DNA from: Casuarius casuarius
Taxonomy: Eukaryota; Chordata; Aves; Casuariiformes; Casuariidae
Reading direction: 5' to 3'
DNA length: 64,000 nucleotides
Assembly: GCA_003342895.1 (NCBI GenBank)
Contig: PTFA01000085.1
Coordinates: 1,638,671-1,702,670, forward strand
The notes under the pieces were generated by a model that worked only from the letters and a program-made list of their open reading frames with translations, was not told the DNA's origin and did not search any database. The first letter of the stretch is position 1. The number at the start of each line of letters is the position of its first letter. Below are positions 24,011 through 34,900 of the stretch, piece after piece. Made by a program: the position numbers and the translations under genes.

Positions 24011-27000
24011 CAATGCACTCAAAGGGTAGATGCAGCCACTTCACAATTATATTTTTAAATAAATGTTAGAGCAGATGAAATCTGGCTGTAATAAGCTACA
24101 TATATGCAGATATCACATAAATATCAGCTGTTATTTTCTTACAAAATGCAATTGCCAACATGTAATAAATAAAAGAACAAACCAACACTCTTCCCTGCCA
24201 GGCAAGAAACAGCCAAGATGAGAAATTGCTACAGCTTTATCCTGCTGCCACTGCCGAAATTCACTCAAAATTTGCCAGGTGTAAGCTTCAGGTTTAAAAT
24301 AATAGGGACTGCAAGCTGGAATTTAAAGCAAAGCCAAGAACTTTTTATTCTTGCAAACTGGTCTGAGTTTAATGTACTCACTTATGGCAGTGTTCTGTTT
24401 TTGTGTTTTGTTTTGGTTTTTTTTTTAAGAGAGATTTTCTTTTTTCTGTCTAGAAATAAAAGATGAAGTTTGGGNTTTTTTTCCCCCCTCAAATTTTGGG
24501 CTTAGCTTTATTTTTCAGCTTTTCTGTTCCACACAACTGTGGGTATACAACAAAAAACTCTCCTAGTGTCCGTTGCCTAGAAAAGGCCATCATTCATAGC
24601 ATCACTCCTCACAGGCAAGCAGCTAGTTGAAAAACTAGATCCAGCCTCTAAGGAACGCAAATAGGAGCAATCCCTAAAAAGAAGTTCCAACTGCCAAGTT
24701 AACTTGGCTGCTAGTTGGAGGAATATTGGAAGACAGAAGCCACCCTGTGATTCTCTCTGCAAAAGAGTGAGAACAGGGTGGATGGGGGGGAAAATATGAA
24801 AGCCAGTTTAAAAAAAACAGAATTCTTAAGCTGTTAGTGGCTGATCACTTGAAGAAAGTATGCAGCTGTTTTGATTAATGATTAGATTTTACATATTTAT
24901 GATGGACGAAATATATATCTGGAAATGACTTGGTGTACTGCTGTTTGTCATATGCCTCTCACCAGGACTCTGTTGAAAATGAGATAATATCACAACAGGT
25001 TATATTTCTGGAATAAAATATTGTAAAAAAATTATGGAGACAGAACAACTGTGGATAAAATATCTAAGTGGTTAAAGGCTGATTCAAGAATATGCTCATA
25101 TTTTCACAGTATTTTGAAATGAGCCGTGGAGTCTTTTGGGTTTTTTCCCTCTAAAACACACTAATCTGCTCATCATCGCTCCTTTTGTGCTGCCGTAAGG
25201 AAAAAAANATACCCTGAAATTCCTTAATCTCCCACGCAGCATCCTGGAGATCTTGTTATAGAACTTCACACTATCACAACTGCACAGCTTTCTTAAGGAC
25301 AGCTGNTAGCTTAAAGAAGGTCTCCTGTGANAGTCCTGTCACCTGGTAGGTCCAGGCATGGTGGGAGGACCAAGGGCAATACGGTTCAGTGGGAGGCTAG
25401 GCCTTCCTAGTTAATGCAGTGCAGAGCTCAGGTTGTGCCTCTTGCTGGAAGAGGGGCNGGGGTGGGTCCCTGGGTCCAAACAGCGTCACTACAAAGGGGA
25501 AAAGACAGGGAGAGGCAGCCGCTCACCCCCTGGGAGGTGAGAATTCAGAGTGGCAAATTAGTGGTGGAAAGCGCTGTTGGGTGGTGTGGACATCAGATCC
25601 CTGCTGGCTANAGCTCTTTAAATATATTGCAGTCTCTACGTTAAATGACACTGTTGTATACAATATTCTTAGAAGTCAGAACAGGCCAACGAATAGTTGA
25701 AAAAAATCCAAAACAGACAATGTAAGAGACAATTAATAGAGAGTGTTAAATATCTGTACCTCACATTTTTGCTGCACTTTTTTTGGAAAAAAAAATCAAA
25801 TCCTTAAGAACATCATGGAAAATGCTATATACAGTCCATATGTATTTACTTCTACTGTAATGTGAGGGGTTTTTTAAACCAGATGTTTGCAAGAGCCCAC
25901 AAATTTTCATAATTCCTTGTTAAATAGTTGTGGAGTAACCTACAAAGCTACTTTGTAGCTTTCTGCAGCAATATTTTAATAGAAAATGAGCATATTTTGA
26001 TTCAATCTATAAAGACACATCTCTAGTTCTTATAGGTGGGTAAGCAAGTATATTGAGAATTGTATTAACATATACTATTGACCCATAGCAAAAACTTCTT
26101 GAGTGGAATTTAAACTCCAAGATGGTTTGACCATATTTTTTATTTTCAACATTTTCACCANGGCTGAAATTGTTTATCATATGCTTCAGCCTAAGGCAAA
26201 ATTTTAGACTTTAGCTAGGATCCATTAAAACACGTGTTCNTAGACACAGGTCTGGACACAGCAAGAATTAATGTACTATTGCAACCAGAACACACTCTGG
26301 TCCTAATGATCACTACTAAAATCCTTCAGATATTCGAGAAGATTTACTCAGCTCCTGGTGCTTACTCTTTGAAAAGTCTCAATAATCACTTCCTCTACTT
26401 GGCAACATTCAGAGATTATTTTCTTCTGCCATAAGAAATATTTAGGATGAAAATATTCTCCCCCTGGTACCTTTCTGTGTAGTATTAAGACTGGGAATGT
26501 ATTTATATTTAGGTTTCACCCAAGAGAAAGATTCTTGTATAATTCAGTGCTACACTCAGAGAGCAAAAAACCTCTAGGCCACAATATGTAGTTAATATTC
26601 AGAGTTAAGTCAGTTTATTATGCATCAACTGGTAGGTCAAATTCAGCTTTATGTGCTGTAATTTACAATACAGCTTTATGCCCAAAGCAATATGGAAGCC
26701 CTGAAGCAACACGGTGAATTATTACAACTGAATCTGAACACTACCTACCAAAATATATACGATTTCTTATATTTCTATTGCACGCAGACTATAAACATGA
26801 TTTCAGACAACTTTATGCTACAAGGACATCTAAATAAAATATCAGTTTCATGACCAATGTCAGCATTTAGCAGCTTACTTCCTGCAGTCTTAATACCTAC
26901 TAGTCTAGCTGTTTCAGCTGATTTAACTAATTCAGTAAAAGTAATTTAAGGATCTTTATAACTTTCTACGAACTAACATATTTCTCTTCTCTAATGGGAT

Positions 27001-27124
27001 AGCAAATAAAACTGCACAGCGACTTGGTAATACTACAATTTTGCCCAAACTCAAATTTTGTATGTAGTATTCTATATGGGAAGGATAGGAAGCAATATGA
27101 TCCTGGAAACCCTCAGGGACTAGA
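24011..27124. other. Gene-free AT-rich interval
   Basis: Apart from a weak exon-like frame at 24613-24756 (listed separately), nothing is supported. The cluster of n positions between about 25200 and 25620 suggests low base quality or polymorphism there. Confidence 0.55.
24613..24756 (-). other. Weak exon-like open block
   Basis: On the minus strand a very good acceptor (a pyrimidine-rich tract ending in ctcttttgcag) precedes a 48-codon open stretch, which ends at a GTGAGG donor-like site. Both ends are phase 0. The peptide (for example LQLAAKLTWQLELLFRD) is helix-compatible but unrecognised. Such coincidences are frequent in vertebrate introns, so this is a flag and not a gene call. Confidence 0.12.
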
Positions 27125-27330
27125 GCTCAACTACTTCCCTCCCTTCTCCTCCCACACCGGGGCTCTTTCCCACTCCACGCCGCACAGGCTTCCCGCTGCC
27201 CAGGGGCAAAGCCGTGCTGCCCGTGCAGCGCGGCCGTTCTGGCGGGTGTCCTTCCGGAGGGCTTGGACAGTCCGAGGCACTCGGAAGGGGACCCCTGGGA
27301 GCGGACATCTCCCTGAAGCAGCCAGCACAG
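27125..27330. promoter_or_regulatory. Isolated CpG-dense patch 6
   Basis: About fourteen CpGs lie within 27158-27305, in a region whose flanks for several kilobases are AT-rich and CpG-poor. Frames are open on both strands through it (154 codons plus, 110 minus), without recognisable domains. It may be a small CpG island or a young GC-rich insertion. Neither a TATA box nor a repeat signature is apparent. Confidence 0.35.
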
Positions 27331-27930
27331 TGACGCTAGCTCTTCAAATGCTGGAGAAATTAATTCTTCCCTCACGCTTATCCGCACAGTATTCCAGAGG
27401 TGGAATAAAAAGACTGTATACAACGTACAGCGCCTTGGTGACCTTTGGAAATTGGACATGCTTTTACCTTGACCGTTTTAAAAGATAATGAGCTTCAGAT
27501 CTGGGATCATTAAGCCAAATATGTGTCAGAAGTATTCCTCGAAAGATTATTTTCAGCCATGATGAGTGGTACGTGCGAAGACAAAAGCGTTTCCAGGTTA
27601 AAAATGGCAAACTTCATTCTCCCTCCCTCTCCTTCCCTCAGTCTAAGAGCTCTAGCCATAACAGGTGCATTAGCAGAAAATAAGGTTGCCAGCTCAGGCT
27701 TGTTAACTGCTTTTTTATATTCTTGCTAATACTCTTGAAGTAATGCGCAGTACTGTGGAGAAATACATAAAAAAATAACAAAACTCTCTAATCAAACACT
27801 GTCATCATTGGCTGATTTATTCTGAGCATTTTGATGTTGCTTCTTAGAGCAGAGTATCATATTTCACTGTAATCATGAAGAGCCTTATTCATACACTCCC
27901 CGGAGCAGGTTTTCACTGATGTCTTTCTAT

Positions 27931-27986
27931 GACTCCATTGTAACGCCTCCTGATTTACACCTCTTCGAGAGATTAGAACCAGTCCC
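27931..27986. repeat. Possible ancient amniote repeat fragment
   Basis: 'actccattg', then 'ctcctgatttacacc', then 'gagattagaaccagtccc' appear in the order found in a palindromic old repeat of amniote genomes. The match is degenerate but three blocks agree in order. Confidence 0.45.
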
Positions 27987-28037
27987 AAGAGGTTTAAGTC
28001 TCACCTAAATTAGTTCCCAATGTGAAGGAATCTGCAA

Positions 28038-28098
28038 ATAAGCTAATTAGGGATTAATTGGCTAATACATATAGATAAGTTAATTAGGAATTAATTAG
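28038..28098. promoter_or_regulatory. TAATTA-motif cluster in an imperfect direct repeat
   Basis: Two related blocks, 'ataagctaattagggatta' and 'ataagttaattaggaatta', begin 37 bp apart (28038 and 28075). Each carries two TAATT(A) cores, with another TAAT between them. These are the core sites of many homeodomain proteins, so the block could be an enhancer fragment. AT-rich sequence also yields such motifs by chance. No conservation data are available to me. Confidence 0.3.
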
Positions 28099-30469
28099 TG
28101 TTTATATAGTATGGTCCTTAGAAGATGTAAATTGTTTTTAAAGTGTTAAGTATTATATGTCAATTAATAGTTTCTACTGCTGTCTGACAGTTCTTAGTTG
28201 CTGTATATATACTGTACATGCTGTTGAATCTACCACCTACACATCTTTACACAATTCCTTCTGTATAGTTTGTCATTATGAATTTGATCTTCCCCTCTTG
28301 CAAGAGAATTAATGGGGGGAGGGGGAGTCAAACCATGACGCGCAATGGAAATGCATAAACTCCTAGGAGGAAAAGTAAGAAATTTCTTCTTCTGTTGTGG
28401 AAAAAGAGTGAAGTTAACCTGGGAAGTCATACTGTTGGGTGGTTTCACAAATCCCCGTGTGACCCTGGAAGGAACAAGCTCTCTCCAGAATCTGGATCCT
28501 GATCTTCTTCCTAAGCTCTTCTGCTTTGGCTTAAGTCCAAAATAAGTACCTATTACGCATATCAATAATACAGGCTGAGCACATCACCAGTGAAAATTAA
28601 CCAGTTAATGCAAAATTCATAACACGATTTAGATTTAGGATGACTTTTCAAGCTTACTGATTACTTTACGAGTCTGCACCCAGGGAGAACCTCAGGGATG
28701 GAACACGACCGTAAGTTACAAACCAATAAAATTTAGCAGACTCCAGAAACACAAACCCTACATAAATATTCATCAAAACTGACACTTGAAGACCACAGAG
28801 TAAGGAATCAGGACTAGTCTGCTGAAGGATGAAAGAAAGACTTGGGGTAAATTTGTGCCCTGGGAAGAAAGGCTTTAGCATCTTGGTCTAATCAGTGCTG
28901 GGAGACTCAGCAGCCCAAAAATGAACAAGCCTTCAAGCAAAGCAAACGCTTGAGCAGAATCATAAAGCACAATTATTGCAGGACTAAACATTAGCTAGGA
29001 AAAGCTTTTCATGCACAAGAATACATATAGCACCAGCTAAATGAGACGTATACCAAATCCCCTGCTGTTTCCAGCTATGTGCACACATCCCACATGCTAG
29101 CAAAATAATCAGAAAAATACTTTTCACATACCTCACATAAAATGAGCTCCTCAGTCACGTTTCTGAACCTTCTTCTGGCTATAGCAGAGTGCTCTTGACA
29201 TAGCATACTGCTTGTAAGCATCTCTGGGAAAGACGAATGGGACCAATAATTCTTTTCAGGTGGTTTCAGTCTAGCAGATTTAAATGAAGTTTTAGCTTCT
29301 TGACAAATATAAGGACCTGTTAAAAGACATTTGGAATCCACACTTACAACAATTGCAACAATGATGCAGTTTTCTTTTTTCTTAAGCTTTAATTGACCAA
29401 TCCAAACTACTGTTAGTAGCTAAACCCAAAAACAGTGAGGTAAGAGGTTCATACTAAACAAAGACAGTTTTAACAATATACACAAAGTTCTTAATTTATC
29501 TCTGTCTTTAGTCTTTATATGGAGAGTTCTTCCTTATATTGACATATTAGCACAGATAACAGAATACTTGAACACGAAACCTCCCTAATAAAGATATTCG
29601 AAGACCTAAGTTTTCTAGAACAATTTATATTCAGGTAACAAACTTTTAAGGACAGCACAAAAAGCCAGCTTGCCAAGGCAGTTTGCTGAATCCTCTGCAT
29701 TATTTGAATACCAAGGGTTAACAACCCATCATTTAAACCATACAGGATTTCAAACACAGAAAGTAATCTAAACAAACAGAAGGACAATAACACCACCTCT
29801 AATATCACGTACATACAAACTGTATGAAGCATTTAGCATGTCCTTAGCACCAAGCCTCAGCTGTTCTCTGTTGATATGCAACATACATCACTCTCATTGA
29901 AGTAATTTAAGTTCACCTTCGACAACATTTTCATTAAATTATAAACATCTCATCTGCTTAATCATGAAACTGATCCGGCAGAAAACTGGACTTGAGGAAT
30001 TTAAACCTACACTCCATTTACAAATTTCTTGCTAGGTATCTTGCAAACTTCATACTTACTCTGCTTCAGTGTTTTTGACACATTTAGAAAGGGATTGGCA
30101 TGTATTTCAGAGCATCAACATTTATTCAACCCTCTACTAAGCCTCAACTTGTCATTAATCACCCATAAGTCTTTCTTCTTCTTCCACCCGTGCGGCACTG
30201 CCTACCCCTCGCTGACAAAGGATGTTAGCAACACAGGGCTGCCCGACTGTTGAACGCCATTAGCTTCAACCACGGGGAATAACAAACCACGCCCAGCATT
30301 GTTCCCGCAACCAGGGTTAGTCTTCAGCCCCATGATCACAGTAATTGAAAGTTCAAGACAATTAAATTTGCTTATAAGCATAAAACTGAACCATATTTAT
30401 AAACCAGGATTTCTGCTGGAACAGTAAGGGGTGGTGTGGGAGGGCGGCTTGTGCGCAGCACACACAAGG

Positions 30470-30515
30470 TCAGAGTTTACCCGTGTAAATCCGGCTGGGG
30501 TTTGCCATTACTGCT
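30470..30515. repeat. Possible ancient amniote repeat fragment
   Basis: 'gtttacccgtgtaaatccgg' followed by 'ggtttgccatta' resembles the arm of the same old palindromic repeat suspected at 2821, 8345 and 27931. Diverged and short. Confidence 0.35.
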
Positions 30516-31381
30516 TTTGCTTAGAGTACAATNGGAGCTTGTCTAACTTCAGGCAGAAAAAGTGGTCTCTCAAGTGACAGATTCTCAGAAACACAGCAAA
30601 AGACTCAGTGTCTGGGTGCTGAGATTTAACCAGTTTGCAAAGGGCAGCCATAACTAAACAGCAGCAGATGATCATAAGATTTTCAGAGTGTACACTTTAA
30701 AAAGATTGATTTCCTCCTCGCCTGCATTTCCACCCTCCTCCCTGTTTCCTTCCCACCCAGAAAGCACTGTGGTTACATATAGTAAAAAGTCTGTGCTATT
30801 TCTAGTCTAAGGTCAGTAAAATCAGTTTTGCATTTTTGTCTCTAAAAAAAATTATTACTCTAACTTGGATGGTCTTTTCCAGCACAAAGCCATGAATGTG
30901 AATCACCTTCCTGTTCATAGGTATAAGACTGACAGATGAAACATGAAATCTTCCTGATGGAGAATGTATTTCCCTGGCAAGGCTATCTGTGCTTGTTGCA
31001 TGTGCACCACTGTTACCTTGGCAGGTGAGAAAATCATTCCTGGACCATCCCGCTTTTTTTCTTTTTGAATTTCATTTAATTGTAAAATTCTTCAAGCCAT
31101 GTTCCCCATCTGGACTCCTTCAGGATTTTCCAGGAGATTCATAAATCTTTTCATTTCCCTTCAGTGACTACAGCCATCTTTTCAAATGTAGTCTGATTCC
31201 CTCGACACAGGCACCATATTTAACTTGCCCAGCTTTCATACCCAGAGAATATAACATGCAGTAGAGAATGTGCAAAGCTAGTGCAGGATGAGTAAAAGCT
31301 CTTAAGTGTATGTTGCTCATTAATTAGTCAGAGTCTCCAGCTGCCTTCCTCATTCAAGGTTGTTAGCTGTTCTCCTTAGAC

Positions 31382-31398
31382 TTTTTTTTTTTTTTTTT
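31382..31398. repeat. T17 homopolymer
   Basis: Plain T run. I found no upstream polyadenylation signal or target-site duplication that would mark it as the tail of a minus-strand retrocopy. Confidence 0.9.
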
Positions 31399-31759
31399 GG
31401 CAAGGGAAAACAGCTCCGTATATGCAGCTTGCTTTAAAGAGGATTCTGCTGTGTTTCTGATGTCTCCTATATCATGTTCCATATAAAACCAGGAAACACA
31501 TTTTAGTCGCATTATGCTGGCTGCTTAACCACATGGCCTGGTACGAGAGTGTACTATAACATGAACAAAACACCATAAATCCTCTAACATTTACCCATGT
31601 AACGAACAGTAAGTGTGCTGTGCCCATAAGCAGAAACGAGCATCCAGGTGAAACGTATTAAAAAATCATGTTATCCAACCACCAACACAGGGAATGAATA
31701 CTGTTAATTGTTTTACAGGAGCATTCAAAGGCATCAATGCTAGAGATCAGCTCTAGCAG

Positions 31760-31980
31760 TTCTAGGCACTATGCAAAAAATATAAAGAGCTTCTGACCCC
31801 CAAAGACCTCACCATTCTAAAAGACAAGACTGACCACTTTGTCATCTTCTCATTTAGCTAGTGTATAGCTAAAGTGTCTAAATGTGGCAAGTGAATCATC
31901 CACAGCCACAGAAAATATCTGTGATATAGCCTGGGAAAGGAACTTTTATCTCTTGAAATATAGTCCAGGGCATTAACCTT
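31760..31980 (-). repeat. MIR-like SINE, long copy
   Basis: The plus strand matches, in order, the antisense layout of the amniote MIR family: 'ctaggcactatgcaaa', 'caaagacctcaccattctaa', 'aagacaagactgacc', 'aagtgaatcatccacagcca', 'cctgggaaaggaac', and finally 'agtccagggcattaacc', which is the antisense of the tRNA-like head. The element is on the minus strand and nearly full length for this family. It is diverged and has no coding capacity. Confidence 0.7.
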
Positions 31981-34900
31981 GGTTTAACATCGGTGATCTG
32001 TAAGAATCACTAAGATATCTCAAAAGCAAACAACCTATAAAATATTGCTATTTCTCTGAGCATAAAGGCTTGTGTATTGATGTGTATACATCTAGATGGA
32101 TAAAATACACATTGCACAGAAAAAGTTGCCCTCCTTGTTGTAAATAAAAGCTGAGGTTATTTTAACGGTAGCTGGAGGTTGACATGTATGTTTATGGATT
32201 TTCAGTTTACCTTGTTTCTCAGTTTAAACCATACACCCGAGATAAACTAATTCAAAAGCTTTTGCAGCACACTTTGTTGGGATGTCATATGCTACAAAAT
32301 GAGGGAAGTTTAATTGCTCTGGTTTTTAAACCTAGCACTGCAAAAGGCCTAGCCAGCCTGTAAGTGTCCCATTCAGAAATGCTTTTGGATTGTTTATGTC
32401 TTCTTTCACCAAATTTGTATGAAGGACAATCTTGAGCCATCTGGTGCCTATTTAATTTTTAACCACCTCTCACTTGGAATATTTCTTTCTTTATACTTAT
32501 TTTGTCTTAACAAATTGGCCATAAGCTAAACTGCACCATCTGTGACTTCCAGTAAATACAACTGTTGCTAATGAAATTACCCAGCTTCATCATTTTGATT
32601 TAAATGCATTGCCTGCTTTTTCTATGACCTTTCATTGCTTGCCATCAAATCACAGCTTTCACACATTTAGATACACACTCATGTAGGTCAGGCTTCAGGA
32701 ATAAATCTTCTCTGTGAATCTCAAGAAGCCTGGCCAAGCTTGCTCAGCAGGCTGGCATGAGCTACCACAGCCAGGGCCATGCTAAGAAATCATTATGGCA
32801 TTTGTGTCCATCCAGCTCGGGGGCTGAACTCAGTGTGCTTCATGCTCCAGGGCAGATCCCCCGCCATGTGACCAATTGGTCACTGTTTCTTGTTCTCTTG
32901 CCCCCATTTGTTAGACTGGCTGAATTAATGATTCTGGATGCACTAGCCCAGTCTTTTGGCTACCCTGTCTCTTATTCAGTCACAGGACAAATTTGACCAG
33001 ATTGAACTGGAGGAAGAGATTCAGACCCTTACCTTAGAGAAACATAGCAAGAAACTAAGGGAATCAATGGAAATCTGGTGGAGAAGATGGGGTATAATAN
33101 TGCACCAATTATTTATACATTATTTTTGTATAAAAGCAATTTAGTGTGATTAATTCGGAAATAAGAGGAATCAGTTCACTTGCTGCTGTACTAAACTGGC
33201 AGCTATCCGGGGTTGAGCAGCATGAAAAAGAACTGTACCTCAATTTACATTAGAAAGAAAAGATACAGCTGAAGTTTTGTTAGTCAGAACAAGAATTACT
33301 TGAGTCGGTATTTGTCCAGTACACATAGCAGATTTACATGGCTGTTTACAGAGCCCCTGCAATATTTTTATGAGGAGCAGAGCATGTGTGATATGAACAA
33401 AGCCTAGATCCCTCAAACAGAGGGATGTAACCAAAAAGAAACAGGAAAGTAAGAAACATCTGTTTCAGAGGTACAAGTGCAGTCCCTTAGATGGGCTTTG
33501 GTTCAGCACGGGTTCCAAAGGAGCATCCTGAAATCGCTGTCCTGATGAGACATGGCTAGACTTTCCAACCTCACATCCAGAGACAGCAGCTTCTGCATGG
33601 TATTCTGAAATCAGTTACTGAAAACACCAGTGGGTCTAGTACAACAAAAGATCCCTGAGTACAGCATACAATTTCTGCACCCCTTCCCGCAGCCTTTTCC
33701 TTATAAAAAGAGCAACACGCTCATGCAAATGATGCTCCATTATTTTTACAGTGTGACAAAACCACAAACAGGTAAAACATGAATGCTTGAATGAGTGAGG
33801 AGTGAGCAGTCAGATTCATAGCTCATAAATTGCTTTGGTGTCACACTACGTACTTGCACCAGTTTAGGACCCCTCCTTCACGGCAGCAAGCTTGCCAAGA
33901 GGGACTCAGAACCCAGGTGCATTCTGCATTCTAAAATGAATCACTTTTTTCTTGCAGTTACCCAGAACTAGAGTGAAGAATAAAGCAAATCAACTTAACA
34001 TTTAAAATCAAAATATGAGACTGAGCAGCTCATACAAGTTTCCTCTTCAAAAGAGTAAAAGCCTTCAGAAACTTGCAAAACTCAAAACACCAGTGTTCAA
34101 ATTTAATTGTTTCTGGGAAATCTGACAACTAGTCAGCATAAAAAATATGATGCCGTAAAGACACTGATCTCCTCTGTGTTTTCGTGTTCTCCCTAGCAGA
34201 TGCCAGTCAGGATTACCACAATGGGCCAACACAGGCGTGGTGACAGCTCTGCATATGCAAACTCCTCTCCCCAAATGGTCCATTGGATCCTTTCTAAATT
34301 GCCATATTTCTATTTAAGTACCATTTAATACCTACTCAGCACACTCATCTAGTTGGAGCCATTAATTTAGTGGAGTCACAATCTACTGCTGATTAAGCTG
34401 ATGACAGGTTATGTCATCATATAAATGCTGCTATTTATGAGGCAGGCTAGAGGACTGCTGAGTTAGTAGGTGGGTTATGTTTATATATTGGTATCCAGAT
34501 GGAAAAGGCAAACAGAATAAGAGCAGATGGCAATTACACTAGCATTTCTGATAAGATATTAAAATTTGGTAAGTTTTGTCAGAATGAGACAGGGCTTTTG
34601 TGAAGAATATGCTTGATTCTTTCTTTCTGCCAGGAAAGGGGAATCACCTTTGTAATAATGCTTACCAGTTTCATTTAAGCTTCTAAGAAGCCTGGCAGTG
34701 TCAACCAGTCTTTGCTGTTCCTTTTTCCGATTTTCAGCACAAAATATATTGTTCCATTGCTCCCAGAACTGCCATCAGTAAGAACTGCAGGTGATCACTC
34801 AGTCTATTTACTTACCCTACTGGCACCATCAGAATAAATTTTTGAAAAAAGTTAAAAAGTTTAATTATTAATTATCCAACAAGCATTGTGTGTTTGGATA

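Larger units (their letters stand above)
27331..31759. other. Gene-free interval with homeobox-type motif cluster
   Basis: No supported gene. It holds a TAATTA-type motif cluster (28038-28098), two possible ancient repeat fragments (27931-27986, 30470-30515) and a T17 run at 31382-31398. Open frames of up to 111 codons have no recognisable content. Confidence 0.55.

Noticed and set aside
27024..27488. 154-codon plus-strand open frame
   Set aside because: Openness is explained by the CpG-dense patch in its middle. Both strands are open there, and the AT-rich ends show no coding signature.
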